From Lucinisca nassula (taxonomy: Eukaryota > Mollusca > Bivalvia > Lucinida > Lucinidae), in assembly GCA_963580285.1 (NCBI GenBank), contig OY757011.1, positions 98,642,678 to 98,706,677 of the forward strand: a stretch of DNA of 64,000 nucleotides, written 5' to 3'. Below the pieces are notes generated by a model. That model was given only the letters and a program-made list of their open reading frames with translations. It did not search any database and was not told the origin of the DNA. A program made the translations under genes and the position numbers. This document shows, in pieces, positions 1 through 10,689 of the stretch (position 1 is the stretch's first letter; the number at the start of each line of letters is the position of its first letter).

Positions 1-109
1 GATTTTTCAAAATGTTGAGTTCATCAATGTTTTTTTTAATCGTGCACTTTTGTGAGCATCGCTTTAAAACAGATTTGATAAACTTGTTACCGTAGAAACA
101 CCATAGACT

Positions 110-1159
110 TTGATCACGATGCCACCTCGTTACCGAAAACTGTCAAACTTAGACCGGGCTAGGGCACTTGGGCAGCTCCAGGCAGGGCAATCTAGTCGAC
201 GTGTTACCATAGCGTTTAACACAAATCGCAAGACTATCGACAGGATAAGGCAACGCTATGCAGCTTCTGGGGATGTCAAGGACCTCCCGCGCTCAGGAAG
301 ACCCAGGGCAACAACCCATGCCGAGGATTGACTGATCACCAACAGCACTCTAAGAAGCCGCTTTACCAATGCCAAAATGACGACTATGCGGATTCGACGA
401 CTACGAGGTGCTGGGGGCATAGCCGTCTCTGTTCAAACCATTCGGAACAGAATCCATGCTGCTGGGCTGAAATCACGTGTTCCTGCGAAGAAGCCCATTC
501 TTTTACCGAGGCACAGAGCAGCTCGTCTTCAGTTTGCTCGGAATCATGTGCGATGGAATAGACAGCAATGGCGAACTGTCGTGTTCTCAGATGAGAGTCG
601 GTTTTGCCTACATCATATTGACGGACGTCTACGTGTCTGGCGTCGGAATGGGGAGCGTCACGCGGAAGCCAACGTGCAGCCACGCCATGCTTACAATGGA
701 GGAAGTGTCATGGTCTGGGCTGGTGTGACGGCAGATAGGCGTACCAACCTCGTTGTGGTTCCAGGAATTCTTACCGGTCAACGCTACAGCGACGAGATCC
801 TACGTCCCCATGTTGTGCCTTTCCTTCAGCAAATGGGAAACAACGCCATCTTTCAAGATGATAATGCCAGACCACATCGGGCAAGAATTGTAGACGCCTA
901 TCTGCAAGCCAACAACGTCAGACGGTTAGACTGGCCAGCAATGTCGCCTGACTTAAGCTGCATTGAACATGTCTGGGATGTCCTCGGCAGAGCCGTCCAA
1001 ACGAGGATAACAGAGCACAGCACTATGGCAGATCTTCGGCGCTTCCTTGGAGAGGAATGGCATCCAATCCCTCAAGCCACCATCCGGAAGATGGTCTTCT
1101 CTACCAGAAAACGACTGATTGAGTGCAGAGACAATCGCGGAGGTTATACCCACTACTAA
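110..1159 (+). pseudogene. Tc1-type DD34E transposase, one nonsense codon
   Basis: About 349 codons, the usual size of a Tc1 transposase, which cuts and pastes its element at TA sites. The N-terminal ~70 residues form a paired-like helix-turn-helix ending in a GRPR-type motif (SGRPRATT). The catalytic part shows FSDESRF (first Asp), FQDDNARPH (second Asp) and LSCIEHVWD (Glu), with 34 residues between the second Asp and the Glu, i.e. DD34E. The frame is continuous from 110 to 1159 except for a TGA at 329-331, where relatives have an Arg codon; CGA to TGA is a typical CpG-decay change. The usual LNPIEHVWD is LSCIEHVWD here. Terminal inverted repeats could not be recognised; the left one may be outside the window. 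It lies in the last visible RNF2 intron, on the opposite strand. Probably inactive but young. Confidence 0.9.
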
Positions 1160-1270
1160 AGAAAGACAAAGTTCAAACTTATTGAATAGTGTTTCACATG
1201 TCAAATGAATTTCAAATGTCAGAATAGTGAAATAAAGTTGCTGATCTTCTTGCTTTGTTTAAGACCAGTG

Positions 1271-1401
1271 CCACGTATCAGTATATGCATAAAATGGAAT
1301 AATGTCGTATCAACGTTGATTCGATATGACAATGTTTCAATCAAAGGATGCGGTGGTCTCGATGAGTCGATATTTCATGTTTGTCGTATGCCGATACGTG
1401 G
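1271..1401. repeat. Short inverted-repeat element
   Basis: CCACGTATC at 1271-1279 is repeated inverted as GATACGTGG at 1393-1401. The interior has further GTAT/ATAC repeats and the 12-bp palindrome ATCAACGTTGAT. It may be a tiny foldback element. The rest of 1160-1628 holds nothing recognisable apart from an AATAAA just after the Tc1 gene. Confidence 0.4.
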
Positions 1402-1628
1402 CTAGTCCTTTGTTACGATTTGCACGTTTTGAAAGTTGACCCCAGTCGCACTCCGCAGCCTCTGGAGCATTTACGATCGCGTCCTTCTTACCTAAACCTA
1501 ATCAGTATTGACGAGCAGTGGCTGCTGAAGAGTTTGGTATATGCCATATGAGAATCGACCGACCCTGTGATATTTTACAGCCGATTGTATACATAGGGAC
1601 AAAACTTTTTTTACCGAGTATATATGCA

Positions 1629-2063
1629 GTGGATGACTTTCTGAACAGCCAAGAAAAGGAGTTCTATAAAAGTGGCATTGAGGCCCTTAAACACCACTGA
1701 CAAAAGTGTTTCTGTTTGTTTTGTTTGATTTGAGGTTTAACGTCCCTGTCAACACTGTAAAGGTCATTTTGGAGATGTTGCTTCCAATTTTGTGGGACTT
1801 TTACCCGACATTGAGATGAAATGACATCTCAAGCCCTGTCGCCCAATGAAACCAATTGGGTTTATAAACATGTACGGTCCAACACTCGCATCGCTTTGCC
1901 TGGGCAAGCTTAGATCCTCTAAGTGGTTTACCAGTACTCGTGTGTTGGTCGGATTCAGCTCTGTGTGGAAGCATCATGCAGCCCATATATTTCTTCAAGT
2001 CCCGATGGGCGGGGGCCACTGGCAAAAGTGTATAGATACTGAAGGGGATTATGTTGAAAAATA
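1629..2063 (+). pseudogene. Mariner transposase C-terminus, split by a SINE
   Basis: In one frame 1629-1700 reads AVDDFLNSQEKEFYKSGIEALKHH, and after the inserted SINE 2017-2063 reads HWQKCIDTEGDYVEK-stop. This matches the C-terminal tail of mariner transposases (…FYxxGIxxL…W.KCI…GDYVEK). The rest of the transposase is absent. The break coincides exactly with the SINE target duplication, whose left copy has TGG changed to TGA. The sequence upstream in the same frame (1518-1628) is open but not convincingly mariner. Confidence 0.7.
1710..2016 (-). mobile_element. Family-2 SINE, full length, 15-bp target duplication
   Basis: A ~305-bp repeat. On its own (minus) strand it starts in the GGGGCTTGAAGAAAT region and ends …GGGACGTTAAACCTCAAAT plus an (AAAC)n tail. 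It is flanked by CACTGACAAAAGTGT (1695-1709) and CACTGGCAAAAGTGT (2017-2031), 14 of 15 identical, as expected for target-primed retroposition. It interrupts the mariner fragment. At least ten other copies occur here. No clear tRNA-like head was found, but the 3' tail is shared with the tRNA-derived SINE at 49922. Confidence 0.85.
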
Positions 2064-2317
2064 GTACAATATGTCCGACAAAATTGAAATCCTTCAATAT
2101 GAGGCTCACAACATAGCAATCAGCCCTCAGCCCTCGTAAAACCCCAATTCAAACAAACAAACATAATTCCTGATGTCAGAGGAGAAACAAGGATAATAAA
2201 GGGATCATTTGCCTTATTTGTTAGAAAAATATTGTGGCTCCCTGTTAGACTCGCATTATTGAGGTGATTCCAACAAGTACCCACAACAAGGTGACAGTAT
2301 TCAGCGAAATTCATATA

Positions 2318-2412
2318 TATTAAGACCACCTTTGGGACTGTTAAAATTGAAAAGTGGTCTTCAAAAGTGGTTGAAGACCACTTTTGACCAGTTCCAAAGG
2401 TGGTCTTTTACT
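2318..2412. repeat. Foldback element with repeated AGACCAC motif
   Basis: Nested inverted repeats: an outer AGACCACCTTTGGGACT pairs with AGTTCCAAAGGTGGTCT (one mismatch), and an inner AAAAGTGGTCTTCAA pairs perfectly with TTGAAGACCACTTTT around a 6-base loop. It lies in RNF2 intron 3. The flanking stretches 2067-2317 and 2413-2625 show nothing else. Confidence 0.6.
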
Positions 2413-2625
2413 TGAGGACATTGGGTGTAGAAAATGTAAAGGAAGAAAATCAGTTGTAAAGCATGTTACCCGGTAAGCCTTTATTACTATCTTGAAAACA
2501 TGATAGTAACAGTGCCCTTTTTATTTAAGCAGCTTTTACCTGTTAAAGTGCCCCTCTCCTGAATCAGCACCCTGTCCTTTTCCAAGGCTGGTGGAAATAC
2601 TATAAAATAAACTATCTAAACTGAC

Positions 2626-2685
2626 CTGTATCTGTACTTGTTTCCAGCTGTAGCCGTAATGCAAGATACTTTGACAAATGGTCCA
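2626..2685 (-). CDS. RNF2: RING1/RNF2, exon 3 (start of RAWUL domain)
   Basis: A 60-nt internal exon. The acceptor is …CCTTCAG and the donor is ACAG|GTCAGT. Joined in phase to the exon ending at 3768, it gives V-DHLSKYLALRLQLETSTDT, which aligns with VDHLSKYLAVRLALEEL of vertebrate RNF2. This is the beginning of the ubiquitin-like RAWUL domain that binds CBX and RYBP partners in PRC1. Length is 2 + 57 + 1 nt, so phases fit on both sides. No later exon was found down to position 1; the last ~70 residues must lie to the left of the window. Identity is strong because three separately found exons join in frame and in the family's order. Confidence 0.88.
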
Positions 2686-2709
2686 CTGAAGGAAAAAAAA
2701 AACAAAGCA

Positions 2710-2923
2710 TGTTAACCCTTATCATGCTGTTCACAACAACCCCTATCTTTGGAAACAGTGTAGATCCAGATCAGATGGCTTCTGAAGAAGCCATCTGACC
2801 AGGATCTACACTGTTTGGCATTCAGTTTATGAATTTGTAGCAATAAATTACATCAAGTAATTTGATTGGTTGATAGACAGAAATTGGTGTGGCTTAAATG
2901 AATATTCAGCAAGAGAAGGGTTA
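2710..2923. mobile_element. piggyBac-like MITE, CCCTTATC family, followed by inverted partial copy
   Basis: Starts TTAACCCTTATCATGCTG and ends …TATTCAGCAAGAGAAGGGTTA. It contains the near-perfect palindrome AACAGTGTAGATCC…GATCTACACTGTT. A second, inverted and truncated copy follows directly (2924-3060), making a head-to-head pair. TTAA target sites for this family are shown by the copy at 46185. Confidence 0.75.
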
Positions 2924-3076
2924 GCCTTTGTCATGCTGAATATTTAAATATGCCACACCCACTACTGATTATCAACCAATCAGATTACTTGATGCAAATT
3001 ATTGCAACAAATTCGCAATCTGAATGACAAACAATGTAGATCCTGATCAGATGGCTTCTTCAGGACACTACTGGTT

Positions 3077-3213
3077 TCATTGACGACAGGGCTTGAGAGT
3101 CATTTCATCTCAATGTCGGGTAAAAGTCCCACAAAATTGGAACCAACATCTCCAAAATGACCTATACAGTGTTGATGGAGACCTCAAACCTCAAATCAAA
3201 CAAACAAAACATG
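3077..3213 (+). mobile_element. Family-2 SINE, 3' part
   Basis: Matches the 3' half of the family, from TTTCATTGACGACAGGGC to CCTCAAATCAAACAAACAAA, in plus orientation. The 5' half is missing. Confidence 0.75.
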
Positions 3214-3565
3214 GTTGTTAAACTGCTTTGGACCACAAAAATAGTGTTATGAAGAGATTGCTGTTTATTAAGTACCTAAGTGGCACGGATTAATGAAAAA
3301 AACTAGAAATGTGTCAATACAACACAAAAAAGAAACAAATATTAGGGTGGCTACAACAAAGATTCTAGGCACTGAGGGGAATGAATGATACACATGGCAT
3401 ATTTTCCACCATTTGCTTTGCTTATAAACTAAGACCCTCTGATGAAAGGTGTATATTCTTAAGGGGAATGGGTACACCTGGCAGATTTTTCTGCCATTTT
3501 TCAAAGGGTGGCAACATTCTGGACTTCCTGTTCACTTTTCTGAAAGCTCTATCCCTCAGAAAAAG
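3214..3565. other. Unassigned RNF2 intron-2 sequence
   Basis: Contains a small hairpin (TGGCAGATTTTTCTGCCA near 3478) and no exon-like sequence. Open frames here have no recognisable protein features. Confidence 0.3.
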
Positions 3566-3630
3566 GGGTCAACTCTTAAAGGAAAGAATTTGCTCCTTAG
3601 GAGCAAATTCTTTCCTTTAAGAGTTGACCC
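3566..3630. repeat. Perfect 65-bp palindrome
   Basis: Two 32-nt arms (3566-3597 and 3599-3630) are exact reverse complements around a single T at 3598. The left arm begins GGGTCAACTC and the right arm ends GAGTTGACCC. It lies in the RNF2 intron between exons 2 and 3. Confidence 0.9.
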
Positions 3631-3767
3631 ATATTGACATTGGAGAAAAAAATACTTTTGAAGGAGTTGTATGACATCAGCCAAAGAAGTGTTTTGTTTC
3701 AGCCCTGAGGCAGAAAAAGTGCAGTAAGGAACACTCTACATGAAGGGCCCATATATGACAACAGTAC

Positions 3768-4093
3768 CTGTAGCATTTGCAGTAGTTTTAATAAATCTGG
3801 CTTCATCAGCTCTATCCTCAGCACCTTCCTTTGGGTAGGGTCTGAACACAAGCTCTATATCGGGCGGTGGTTCTGGATGACTTGGCATTGGCTCTTGCGG
3901 AACCTCGAACATTGAATTCTCTGTACTGGAGTCATCAGAATACGGTTTCTGTTTCTTCCGTGGAGTATTGTCATTTGATGTGCACGATCCTCTGGTATCC
4001 GTGTCTGTTCTTAACAAGGCATCTGTGTCTGAGGCTTGCTTTCTCACACGCTGGGCTCTATTCAGCGCTTGCTGCCGCAACCCTTCTTCAATA
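3768..4093 (-). CDS. RNF2: RING1/RNF2, exon 2 (linker and start of RAWUL)
   Basis: A 326-nt internal exon. The acceptor is CTTTCAG|T and the donor is GCTACAG|GTACTG. With the AG carried from exon 1 it reads S-IEEGLRQQALNRAQRVRK…, matching SIEEGL..QAMNRLQRGKK of RNF2. A Ser/Thr/Pro/Asp-rich, low-conservation linker follows, containing a basic stretch (PRKKQKPYS), then DIELVFRPYP…ARFIKTTANAT, the opening strand of the C-terminal RAWUL domain. Phases are 1 + 324 + 1 nt. The intron to exon 1 is 15.6 kb and is filled with transposons, while the intron to exon 3 is about 1.1 kb. Confidence 0.93.
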
Positions 4094-4384
4094 CTGAAAG
4101 AGAGGGAAAATGATTAACGGTCATGTTGTCTGCATACCTTACCAGCTTTAATGTACCATATGTATTCCGACAGAACTAGACAAAGTGCCCGCTGGGGCAC
4201 ATATACCCCCGGCCAGTGCCATCGCCTTTAATTAGAAACTAGAAATGGTGTTTGTAAAACACAATGCCCCCAACCTTTGCTTGTCCTTAGATGGCAAAAT
4301 ATTCAACAAATATTGTTAAAGACTCAAAAACATACAACAAGAATTCCCCCGAAGGCTATGTCGCGCCTGTGGGGGCACAAAGTC

Positions 4385-4990
4385 ACCAAACCATGAAATC
4401 TAGGTCAAGGTCAAACATGGATACCTGCATAAAAATTTCACTCCTAGTTGCAAGCATGTACCAAGTATCATCAATGAAACTCTTAAAAACAGGCTCTTAC
4501 ATCAGGGTGAATGTTAGGGTTGTCACACTATTTTACAAAGTCAGTGAACCATAAAATGTAGGTCAAGGTCAGAAATGGATACTTGCATTGAAGTTTCAAT
4601 TCCTAAATGCAAGCTTGTACCAAATACAATTAATGAAGCTCTAATAGATCTTGAGAAATGGACTCTTACATTAGATAGAAAGTCAGGGTGGTCGCAATAC
4701 ATGTAATTCACAAAGTCAGTGAACCATGAAATATGGGTAAAAGTCAAACATGGATGCTTGCGTTGCAGTTGCAATTCCTAGATGCAAGTTTGTACCAATT
4801 ATAATTTAAAAAGCTTTAATAGTTTTCGAGAAATGGTGAATGTCAGGGTGGTCGCAATAATTCACGAAGACAGTGAACCATGAAATATAGGTCAAGGTCA
4901 GATATGAATGCTTGCGTTGAAGTTGCAATGCCTGGATGCAAGTTTGTACCAAGAATGATTAATGAAGCTCTAATAGTTCTCAAGATATCG
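4385..4990. repeat. ~170-bp tandem repeat, about 4 units
   Basis: Successive units start near 4393, 4559, 4732 and 4876 with TGAAAT.TAGGTCAAGGTCA, followed by TTGCAAG.ATGTACCAA and CAAAGTCAGTGAACCAT. They are diverged from one another. Confidence 0.7.
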
Positions 4991-5199
4991 ACTTGCTGAC
5001 AAGATTTTATTAGAAAAAACAAGGCATCGCATGCGATACAAATCCCCTCGCACAAGACAACTTCGTGTGTGGAAAACACTGAAATGGCAAAAGTCCAACT
5101 TGCTTGAGATATTATCAAATGCAACATTTGTGTAAAGTTTGTTTAAAAATCCATCCATAAATGTAGGTTCTAGAGTGATGACAATATTTCTCTAAAAAT

Positions 5200-7110
5200 A
5201 GTCATAGGGACCTTGACTTGAGGCCATGGCCGCGAAGTAGATCTTGCTCAAGATATTATCATAAGCATCTTTTGTGTGAAGTTAGATTAAAATCATAAAT
5301 GTAGGCGGTAGAGCAATGACAAAGTTTTTCTAAAAATAGCCATAGTGACCTTGACCTTGAGGTCATGACCTTGAAAGTCAAAGCAACTCGAGATATTACC
5401 ATAAGAAACATTTGTGTGAAGTTCTATTAACATCCATCTATAAATGTAGGCACTAGAGCGATGACTAAGATTTTCTTAAAATAGCCAGTGACCTTGACCT
5501 TGAAAGTCGAAATAGTTTGAGATATTGTCATAAGGAACATTTGTGTGAAGTTATACTGAAATCGGTGAAGAAATGTAAGCGCTAGAGCCATGTCAAAGTT
5601 TTTCTAAAAATAGCCACAGTGACCTTGACCTTGAAAGTCAAACTCACTCGAGGTATTGTCATAAGGAACATTTGTGAGAAGTTATATTGAAATCAGTGAA
5701 GAAATGTAGTTGCTAGGCCGATGACAAAGTTTTTCTAAAATTAGCCACAGTGACCTTGACCTTGAAAGTCAAAATTGCTCGAGATGTTGTCTTAAGGAAC
5801 ATTTGTGTGAAGTTATATTGAAATTGGTGAAGAAATGTAAGCGCTAGAGCATTGACAAAGTTTTTCTAAAAATAGTCCCAGTGACCTTGACCTTGAAAGT
5901 GGAACTCGCTACAGATATTGTCATAAGGAACATTTGTGTGAATCGATTTTGAAATTGGTGAAAAAATGTAAGCGCTAGAGCAATGAAAAAGTTTTTCTAA
6001 AAATAGCCACAGTGACCTTGACCTTGAAAGTCGAACTCTTTATAGGTATTGTCATAAGGATCATTTGTGTGAAGTTATATTAAAATCGGTGAAGAAATGT
6101 AGGCGCTGGAGCAATGACAAAGTTTTTCTAAAAATAGCCATTGTGACCTTGACCTTGAAAGTTGAAATGGCTTGAGATATTGTCATAAGGAACATTTGTG
6201 TGAAGTTATATTGAAATCGGTGAAGAACTGTAAGCGCTAGAGCATTGACAAAGTTTTTCTAAAAATAGCCACAGTGACCTTGACCTTGAAAGTGGAATTC
6301 ACTAGAGATATTGTCATAAGGAACATTTGTGTGAAGTTATATTGAAATCGGTGAAGAAATGTAGGCGCTAGAGCGATGACAAAATTTTTTCTAAAAATAG
6401 CTACAGTGACCTTGACCTTGAGGTCATGACCCTGAAAGTCGAACACACTCGAGATATTGTCATAAGGAACATTTGTGTGAAGTTATATTGAAATCAGTGA
6501 AGAAATGTAGGCGCTAGAGCAATGACAAAGTTTTTCTAAAAATAGCCAGTGACCTTGACCTTGATGTCATGACCTTGAAAGTCGAACTTGCTCAAGATAT
6601 TGTCATAAGGCACATTTGTGTGAAGTTATACTGAAATCAGTGAAGAAATGTAGGCGCTAGAGTGATGACAAAGTCTTTCTAAAAATAGCCAGTGACCTTG
6701 ACCTTGAGGTCATGACCTTGAAAGTCGGAACTCGCTGAGATATTGTCATAAGAAACATTTGTGTGAAGTTATATTGAAATTGGTGAAGAAAGTAGGCCCT
6801 AGAGCGATGACAAAGTTTTACTAAAAATAGCCAAAGTGACCTTGACCTTGAGGTCATGACCTTGAAGTCGAACTCGCTCGAGATTTTTTTATAAGGAACA
6901 TTTGTGTGAAGTTATATTGAAATTGGTGAAAAATGTAGGCGCTAGAGCGATGACAAAGTTTTTCTAAAAATAGCCACAGTGACCTTGACCTTGAGGTCAT
7001 GACCTTGAAAGTCGAACTCGCTCGAGTTTTTTTTATAAGGAACATTTGTGTGAAGTTATATTGAAATTGGTGAAGAAATGTAGGCGCTAGAACGATGACA
7101 AAGTTTTTCA
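5200..7110. repeat. ~130-145-bp minisatellite, about 14 units, with TGACCTTGACCTTGA
   Basis: Each unit holds GTGACCTTGACCTTGA, AAGGAACATTTGTGTGAAG, GTAGGCGCTAGAGC and GACAAAGTTTTTCTAAAAAT. TGACCTTGACCTTGA starts recur near 5480, 5620, 5750, 5880, 6012, 6144, 6275, 6407, 6550, 6690, 6837 and 6980. The reverse complement TCAAGGTCAAGGTCA is two AGGTCA half-sites without a spacer. Some units carry an extra AGGTCATGACCTTGA. Confidence 0.9.
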
Positions 7111-8400
7111 CAAATTACCAAAATGACAAAGGGCCATAACTCACAAAGTATTTTTCCGAATTTTGTCATAAGTTAATCAGTTCATCTACTCATCACCACC
7201 AATCTATTCACCAACTTTCAAGGCTCTAGCTCCAATAGTTTTTGAGATATCTTGCTGACAAGATTTTATTAAAACAATTTCAAAGGGCAATAACTCTTGA
7301 AGGGGGCATAATCCGGACAAGAAAAAAAATATGCGTCAGCTAATTTTCCATAGGAATCCATATATGAAATTTCAACACCCTACCATACACGGTTCTAAAG
7401 ATATGCTATGCATCACTTTTAGCATACATTACAATGGGCACAAATTACCAAAATGACAAAGGGCCATAACTCACAAAGCATTTTTCAGAATTTTGTCAAA
7501 AGTTAATCAGTTCATCTACTCATCACCACCAATCTATTCACCAACTTTTAAGGCTCTAGCTCCAATAGTTTTTGAGATATCTTGCTGACAAAATTTTATT
7601 AAAAAAATTTCAAAGGGCAATAACTCTTAAAAGGGGCATAATCCGGACAAGAAAAAAAATACGCGTCAGCTTATTTTCCGTGAGGAATCCATATATGAAA
7701 TTTCAAAACCCTAGAATACACGGTTCTAAAGTTATGCTACGCATCACTTTTAGCATACATTACAATGGGCACAAATTACCAAAATGACAAAGGGCCATAA
7801 CTCACAAAGTATTTTTCGGAATTTTGTCAAAAGTTAATCAGTTCATCTACTCATCACCACCAATCTATTCACCAACTTTCAAGGCTCTAGCTCCAATAGT
7901 TTTTGAGATATCTTGCTGACAAGATTTTAATTAAAAAAAATTCAAAGGGCAATAACTCTTAAAAGGGGCATAATCCGGACGAGAAAAAAAATACGCGTCA
8001 GCTAATTTTCCATGAGGAATCCATATATGAAATTTCAAAACCCCAGCATACATGGTTCTAAAGATATGCTATGCATCACTTTTAGCATACATTACAATGG
8101 GCACAATATACCAAAATGACAAAGGGCCATAACTCACAAAGTATTTTTCGGAATTTTGTCAAAAGTTAATCAGTTCATCTACTCATCACCACCAATATAA
8201 TCACCAACTTTCAAGGCTCTAGCTCCAATAGTTTTTGAGAAATCTTGCTGACAAGATTTTATTTAAAAAATTTCAAAGGGCAATAACTCTTGAAGGGGGC
8301 ATAATCCGGACGAGAAAAAAAATACGCGTCAGCTAATTTTCCATATATGAAATTTCAAAACCCTAGCATACACGGTTCTTTAGTATTGCTATGCATCAAA
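7111..8400. repeat. ~331-bp tandem repeat, 4 units
   Basis: Units begin CAAATTACCAAAATGACAAA at 7111, 7441, 7772 and, slightly altered, 8103, giving a period of 330-331 bp. The last unit is truncated at its 3' end. Units are very similar, so the amplification is recent. Confidence 0.9.
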
Positions 8401-8700
8401 AGCGTAACGGACGGACGAACAGACGAACGGACGAACGAACCAGAAGCAATATGCCCTTCCAACTTTTTCAAAGTTGGGGGCATAATGAATATGTTTGTAG
8501 CATTGACTCTTTCCATATACAGTCCACTGAAAATAACTACTGAATTTGAACAAATATAGTATAATCTAATTACATCATATCAAAAGATGAAACTGTTGTG
8601 TTGGCTGAATAATGAAAATCAAAAGTTTGTGGCAATTTGGCACAATTTTACCTGGAAATAACAATTATAAAATAGGCTGCAATAGAACAACAAAGCTTAA

Positions 8701-8938
8701 TTAACCCATTTAGTACCAGTACTACCAGAAACCCCAAAACGGGTAGTTGGCAAACAGTGCAAGGCCCAGATCAGACGCCGCAGAATGCAGTGTCTGATCA
8801 GGGCCTACACTGTTTGCAAAAGGTTCAGCTGTTTTCCAAATAAATTTTGATGAAAACACAACCTGACACCCCTAAATTTTAAAGTGGACTCCTGATATAT
8901 ATAGGGAGGAAGATTCCATTTGGTACAAAAAGGGTTAA
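8701..8938. mobile_element. piggyBac-like MITE, GGTAC family
   Basis: Starts TTAACCCATTTAGTACCAGT and ends GGTACAAAAAGGGTTAA. The centre has the palindrome-like AACAGTGCAAGGCCCAGATC…GATCAGGGCCTACACTGTT around GACGCCGC/GTGTCTG arms. Other copies are at 48814 and 59358. Confidence 0.8.
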
Positions 8939-9039
8939 AGTAGCTGTAGAATACCATATAAAGCAATACATTTTTTATTACAATATATTACTTGCATTTA
9001 TTATTGTCTGCATTTCAAGAGGAAATTTTTTATGTAAAA

Positions 9040-9560
9040 TGTAAGTTCTAGTCACTGTAGTTTCTAAGGTGACAAGGGCCATTGTATAATCTGACAAGTC
9101 GATTAAGTATGAAATATAGGTCAAGGTCACTGGGTCAAGGTATATGCTGATGAAAAATGTCATGTAGAAACATTTTAGTAAAGTATAAAGGTTCTAGTAT
9201 TAACTATAGTTGCTGAATTCCAAGGGTTATAGAGTATTCGAGCATGGTCACATGGTCAAAGGGTATGCAGAGAAGGCATGTCAAGGAGAAACAGTATGTG
9301 AAATTCAAAGTTCTCTCAACTATAGTTGCTTGAGATCCAAAGGGTTATGGTATAATCTGACAAAGTCAAATAAGCGTGAATTATAGGTCAAGGTCACTGG
9401 GTCATGGTGTATGTTGATGTAGCAAGTCATGATGAAACATTAAGTAAAGTATGAGGGTTCTAGTAACTATAGTTGCTGAATTCCCAAGGGTTTAATATGG
9501 TATAATTTGACAAAGTCAATGCAGCATGAAATATAGGTCAAGGTCATGGGTTTTTTTTCC
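9040..9560. repeat. ~150-190-bp tandem repeat, about 3 units
   Basis: Repeats of GGTATAATCTGACAAGTC, GAAATATAGGTCAAGGTCA and GGTTCTAGTA.CTATAGTTGC. AGGTCA half-sites recur as in the array at 5200. Confidence 0.7.
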
Positions 9561-9671
9561 TATTTTTTTTTTCTCTTATTACTGCTACTTGCTCACATCT
9601 GAGCATTACGAGCAGGATTTCCTGGGTGGTAACCAGAACTGGTATGAAGGGTACACAGAGATGCCATGTAA

Positions 9672-9760
9672 ATTTGTTTGATTTGAGGTTTAACATCCCT
9701 GTCAACAGTGTATAGGTAATTTTGGAGAGTTGCTTCAAATTTTGTGGGACTTTTTCGCCG
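9672..9760 (-). mobile_element. Family-2 SINE, 3' fragment
   Basis: TTTGTTTGATTTGAGGTTTAA… to TTTTGTGGGACTTTT, the 3' end of the family read on the minus strand. Confidence 0.7.
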
Positions 9761-9788
9761 CTGCCGGGATCAAACCCAGGATCTCTAG

Positions 9789-10180
9789 TAGGGCTGGCTA
9801 ATCAGAGCTGAAAAGATAATCGATTATCAGTCCTGTCATTGCGATCGATAATCGATTAGTAATCGCTAAGATTTGTGTCAATATTTTACCTGTCTGGCTT
9901 TCTGTCTGAGCATGACTCTTACCATCTCTTGCACTTTACCATATGTATATTTGAACAGACAGGCCTTAGCAAACAGTGTAGACCCAAATAAGACGCCGCA
10001 TAATGCGGCGTCTCATCAGGGTATGCACTGTTTGCCACTCATACAGCTATTTTAGGCATAACTTTGGGTAGTAAATTGTACCTATCAAGTAATCGATTAA
10101 AAGCAAATCAGAAATGATAATCATTTTTGTGGAATTTATCGATCGATTAACCGATTATATGATTAATCGTGGCAGCCTTA
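9789..10180. mobile_element. Element F: small DNA transposon, repeated ATCGATTA ends, 8-bp target duplication
   Basis: Ends are TAGGGCTGGC… and …GGCAGCCTTA (inverted, 8 of 10 identical), flanked by ATCTCTAG at 9781-9788 and 10181-10188. Subterminal regions repeat TAATCGATTA-like motifs (9808-9868 and 10088-10165). The middle carries a hairpin of the AACAGTGTAGACCC type (9976-10032). The 8-bp duplication and TAGGG-like ends suggest hAT. It is non-autonomous. Confidence 0.75.
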
Positions 10181-10689
10181 ATCTCTAGCATCAGAATCAG
10201 AATTGGGGTGCGTAAATTTACCGGAATGGACCTAATTACCGGAATGCACCATTTTTCACCCCGGTTTCCACCATATTTTTAGGACATTTATATAAAATAC
10301 AACCTATTTTCATTTCATAACCATATTGTGCATGTCCTTTTTCACAAATTAATTTGTAAAATGTGGAATATGGATCAGTTCACAATAACCTCACCCAGTG
10401 CGTCTGAACCACCACAATCACTTTACCTAGTGGTGTTTGGAGCAGCAATATGTTGAAAAACATTACAGACATTCATCCAAATAGTTATTTCTAGAACCAG
10501 ATAGTATGACACTCTAATGCATATAGATACAACAGGCATAGGCGTGTGCCTTTTATATAAATATATCACCAATTTACGAATCCATTTATTAATTACCATT
10601 ATGCTAACACATCCGCGTGACACAGTGTATTCTTTCATATCTCAAAAATTTTGAGTTTTCTGATGAATATCTGTGATATTTTTTCTTAT

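Larger units (their letters stand above)
4264..8483. mobile_element. 4.2-kb inverted-end element carrying three tandem arrays
   Basis: ATGCCCCCAACCTTTG at 4264 is matched inverted by CAAAGTTGGGGGCAT ending at 8483. The left flank AACTAGAAATGGTGTTTGTA is itself a dispersed motif, and a similar one occurs near 15940. The interior consists almost wholly of tandem arrays listed separately, plus a short GGACGAAC-type repeat near 8410. No transposase was seen. It lies in RNF2 intron 1. Confidence 0.6.

Noticed and set aside
1801..2109. 102-codon minus-strand frame and overlapping plus frame
   Set aside because: Lies across a SINE and its target duplication; equivalent frames occur in other copies.
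6237..7111. Several minus-strand frames with KVKVTVAIFRK text
   Set aside because: Periodic translations of the 130-145-bp minisatellite.
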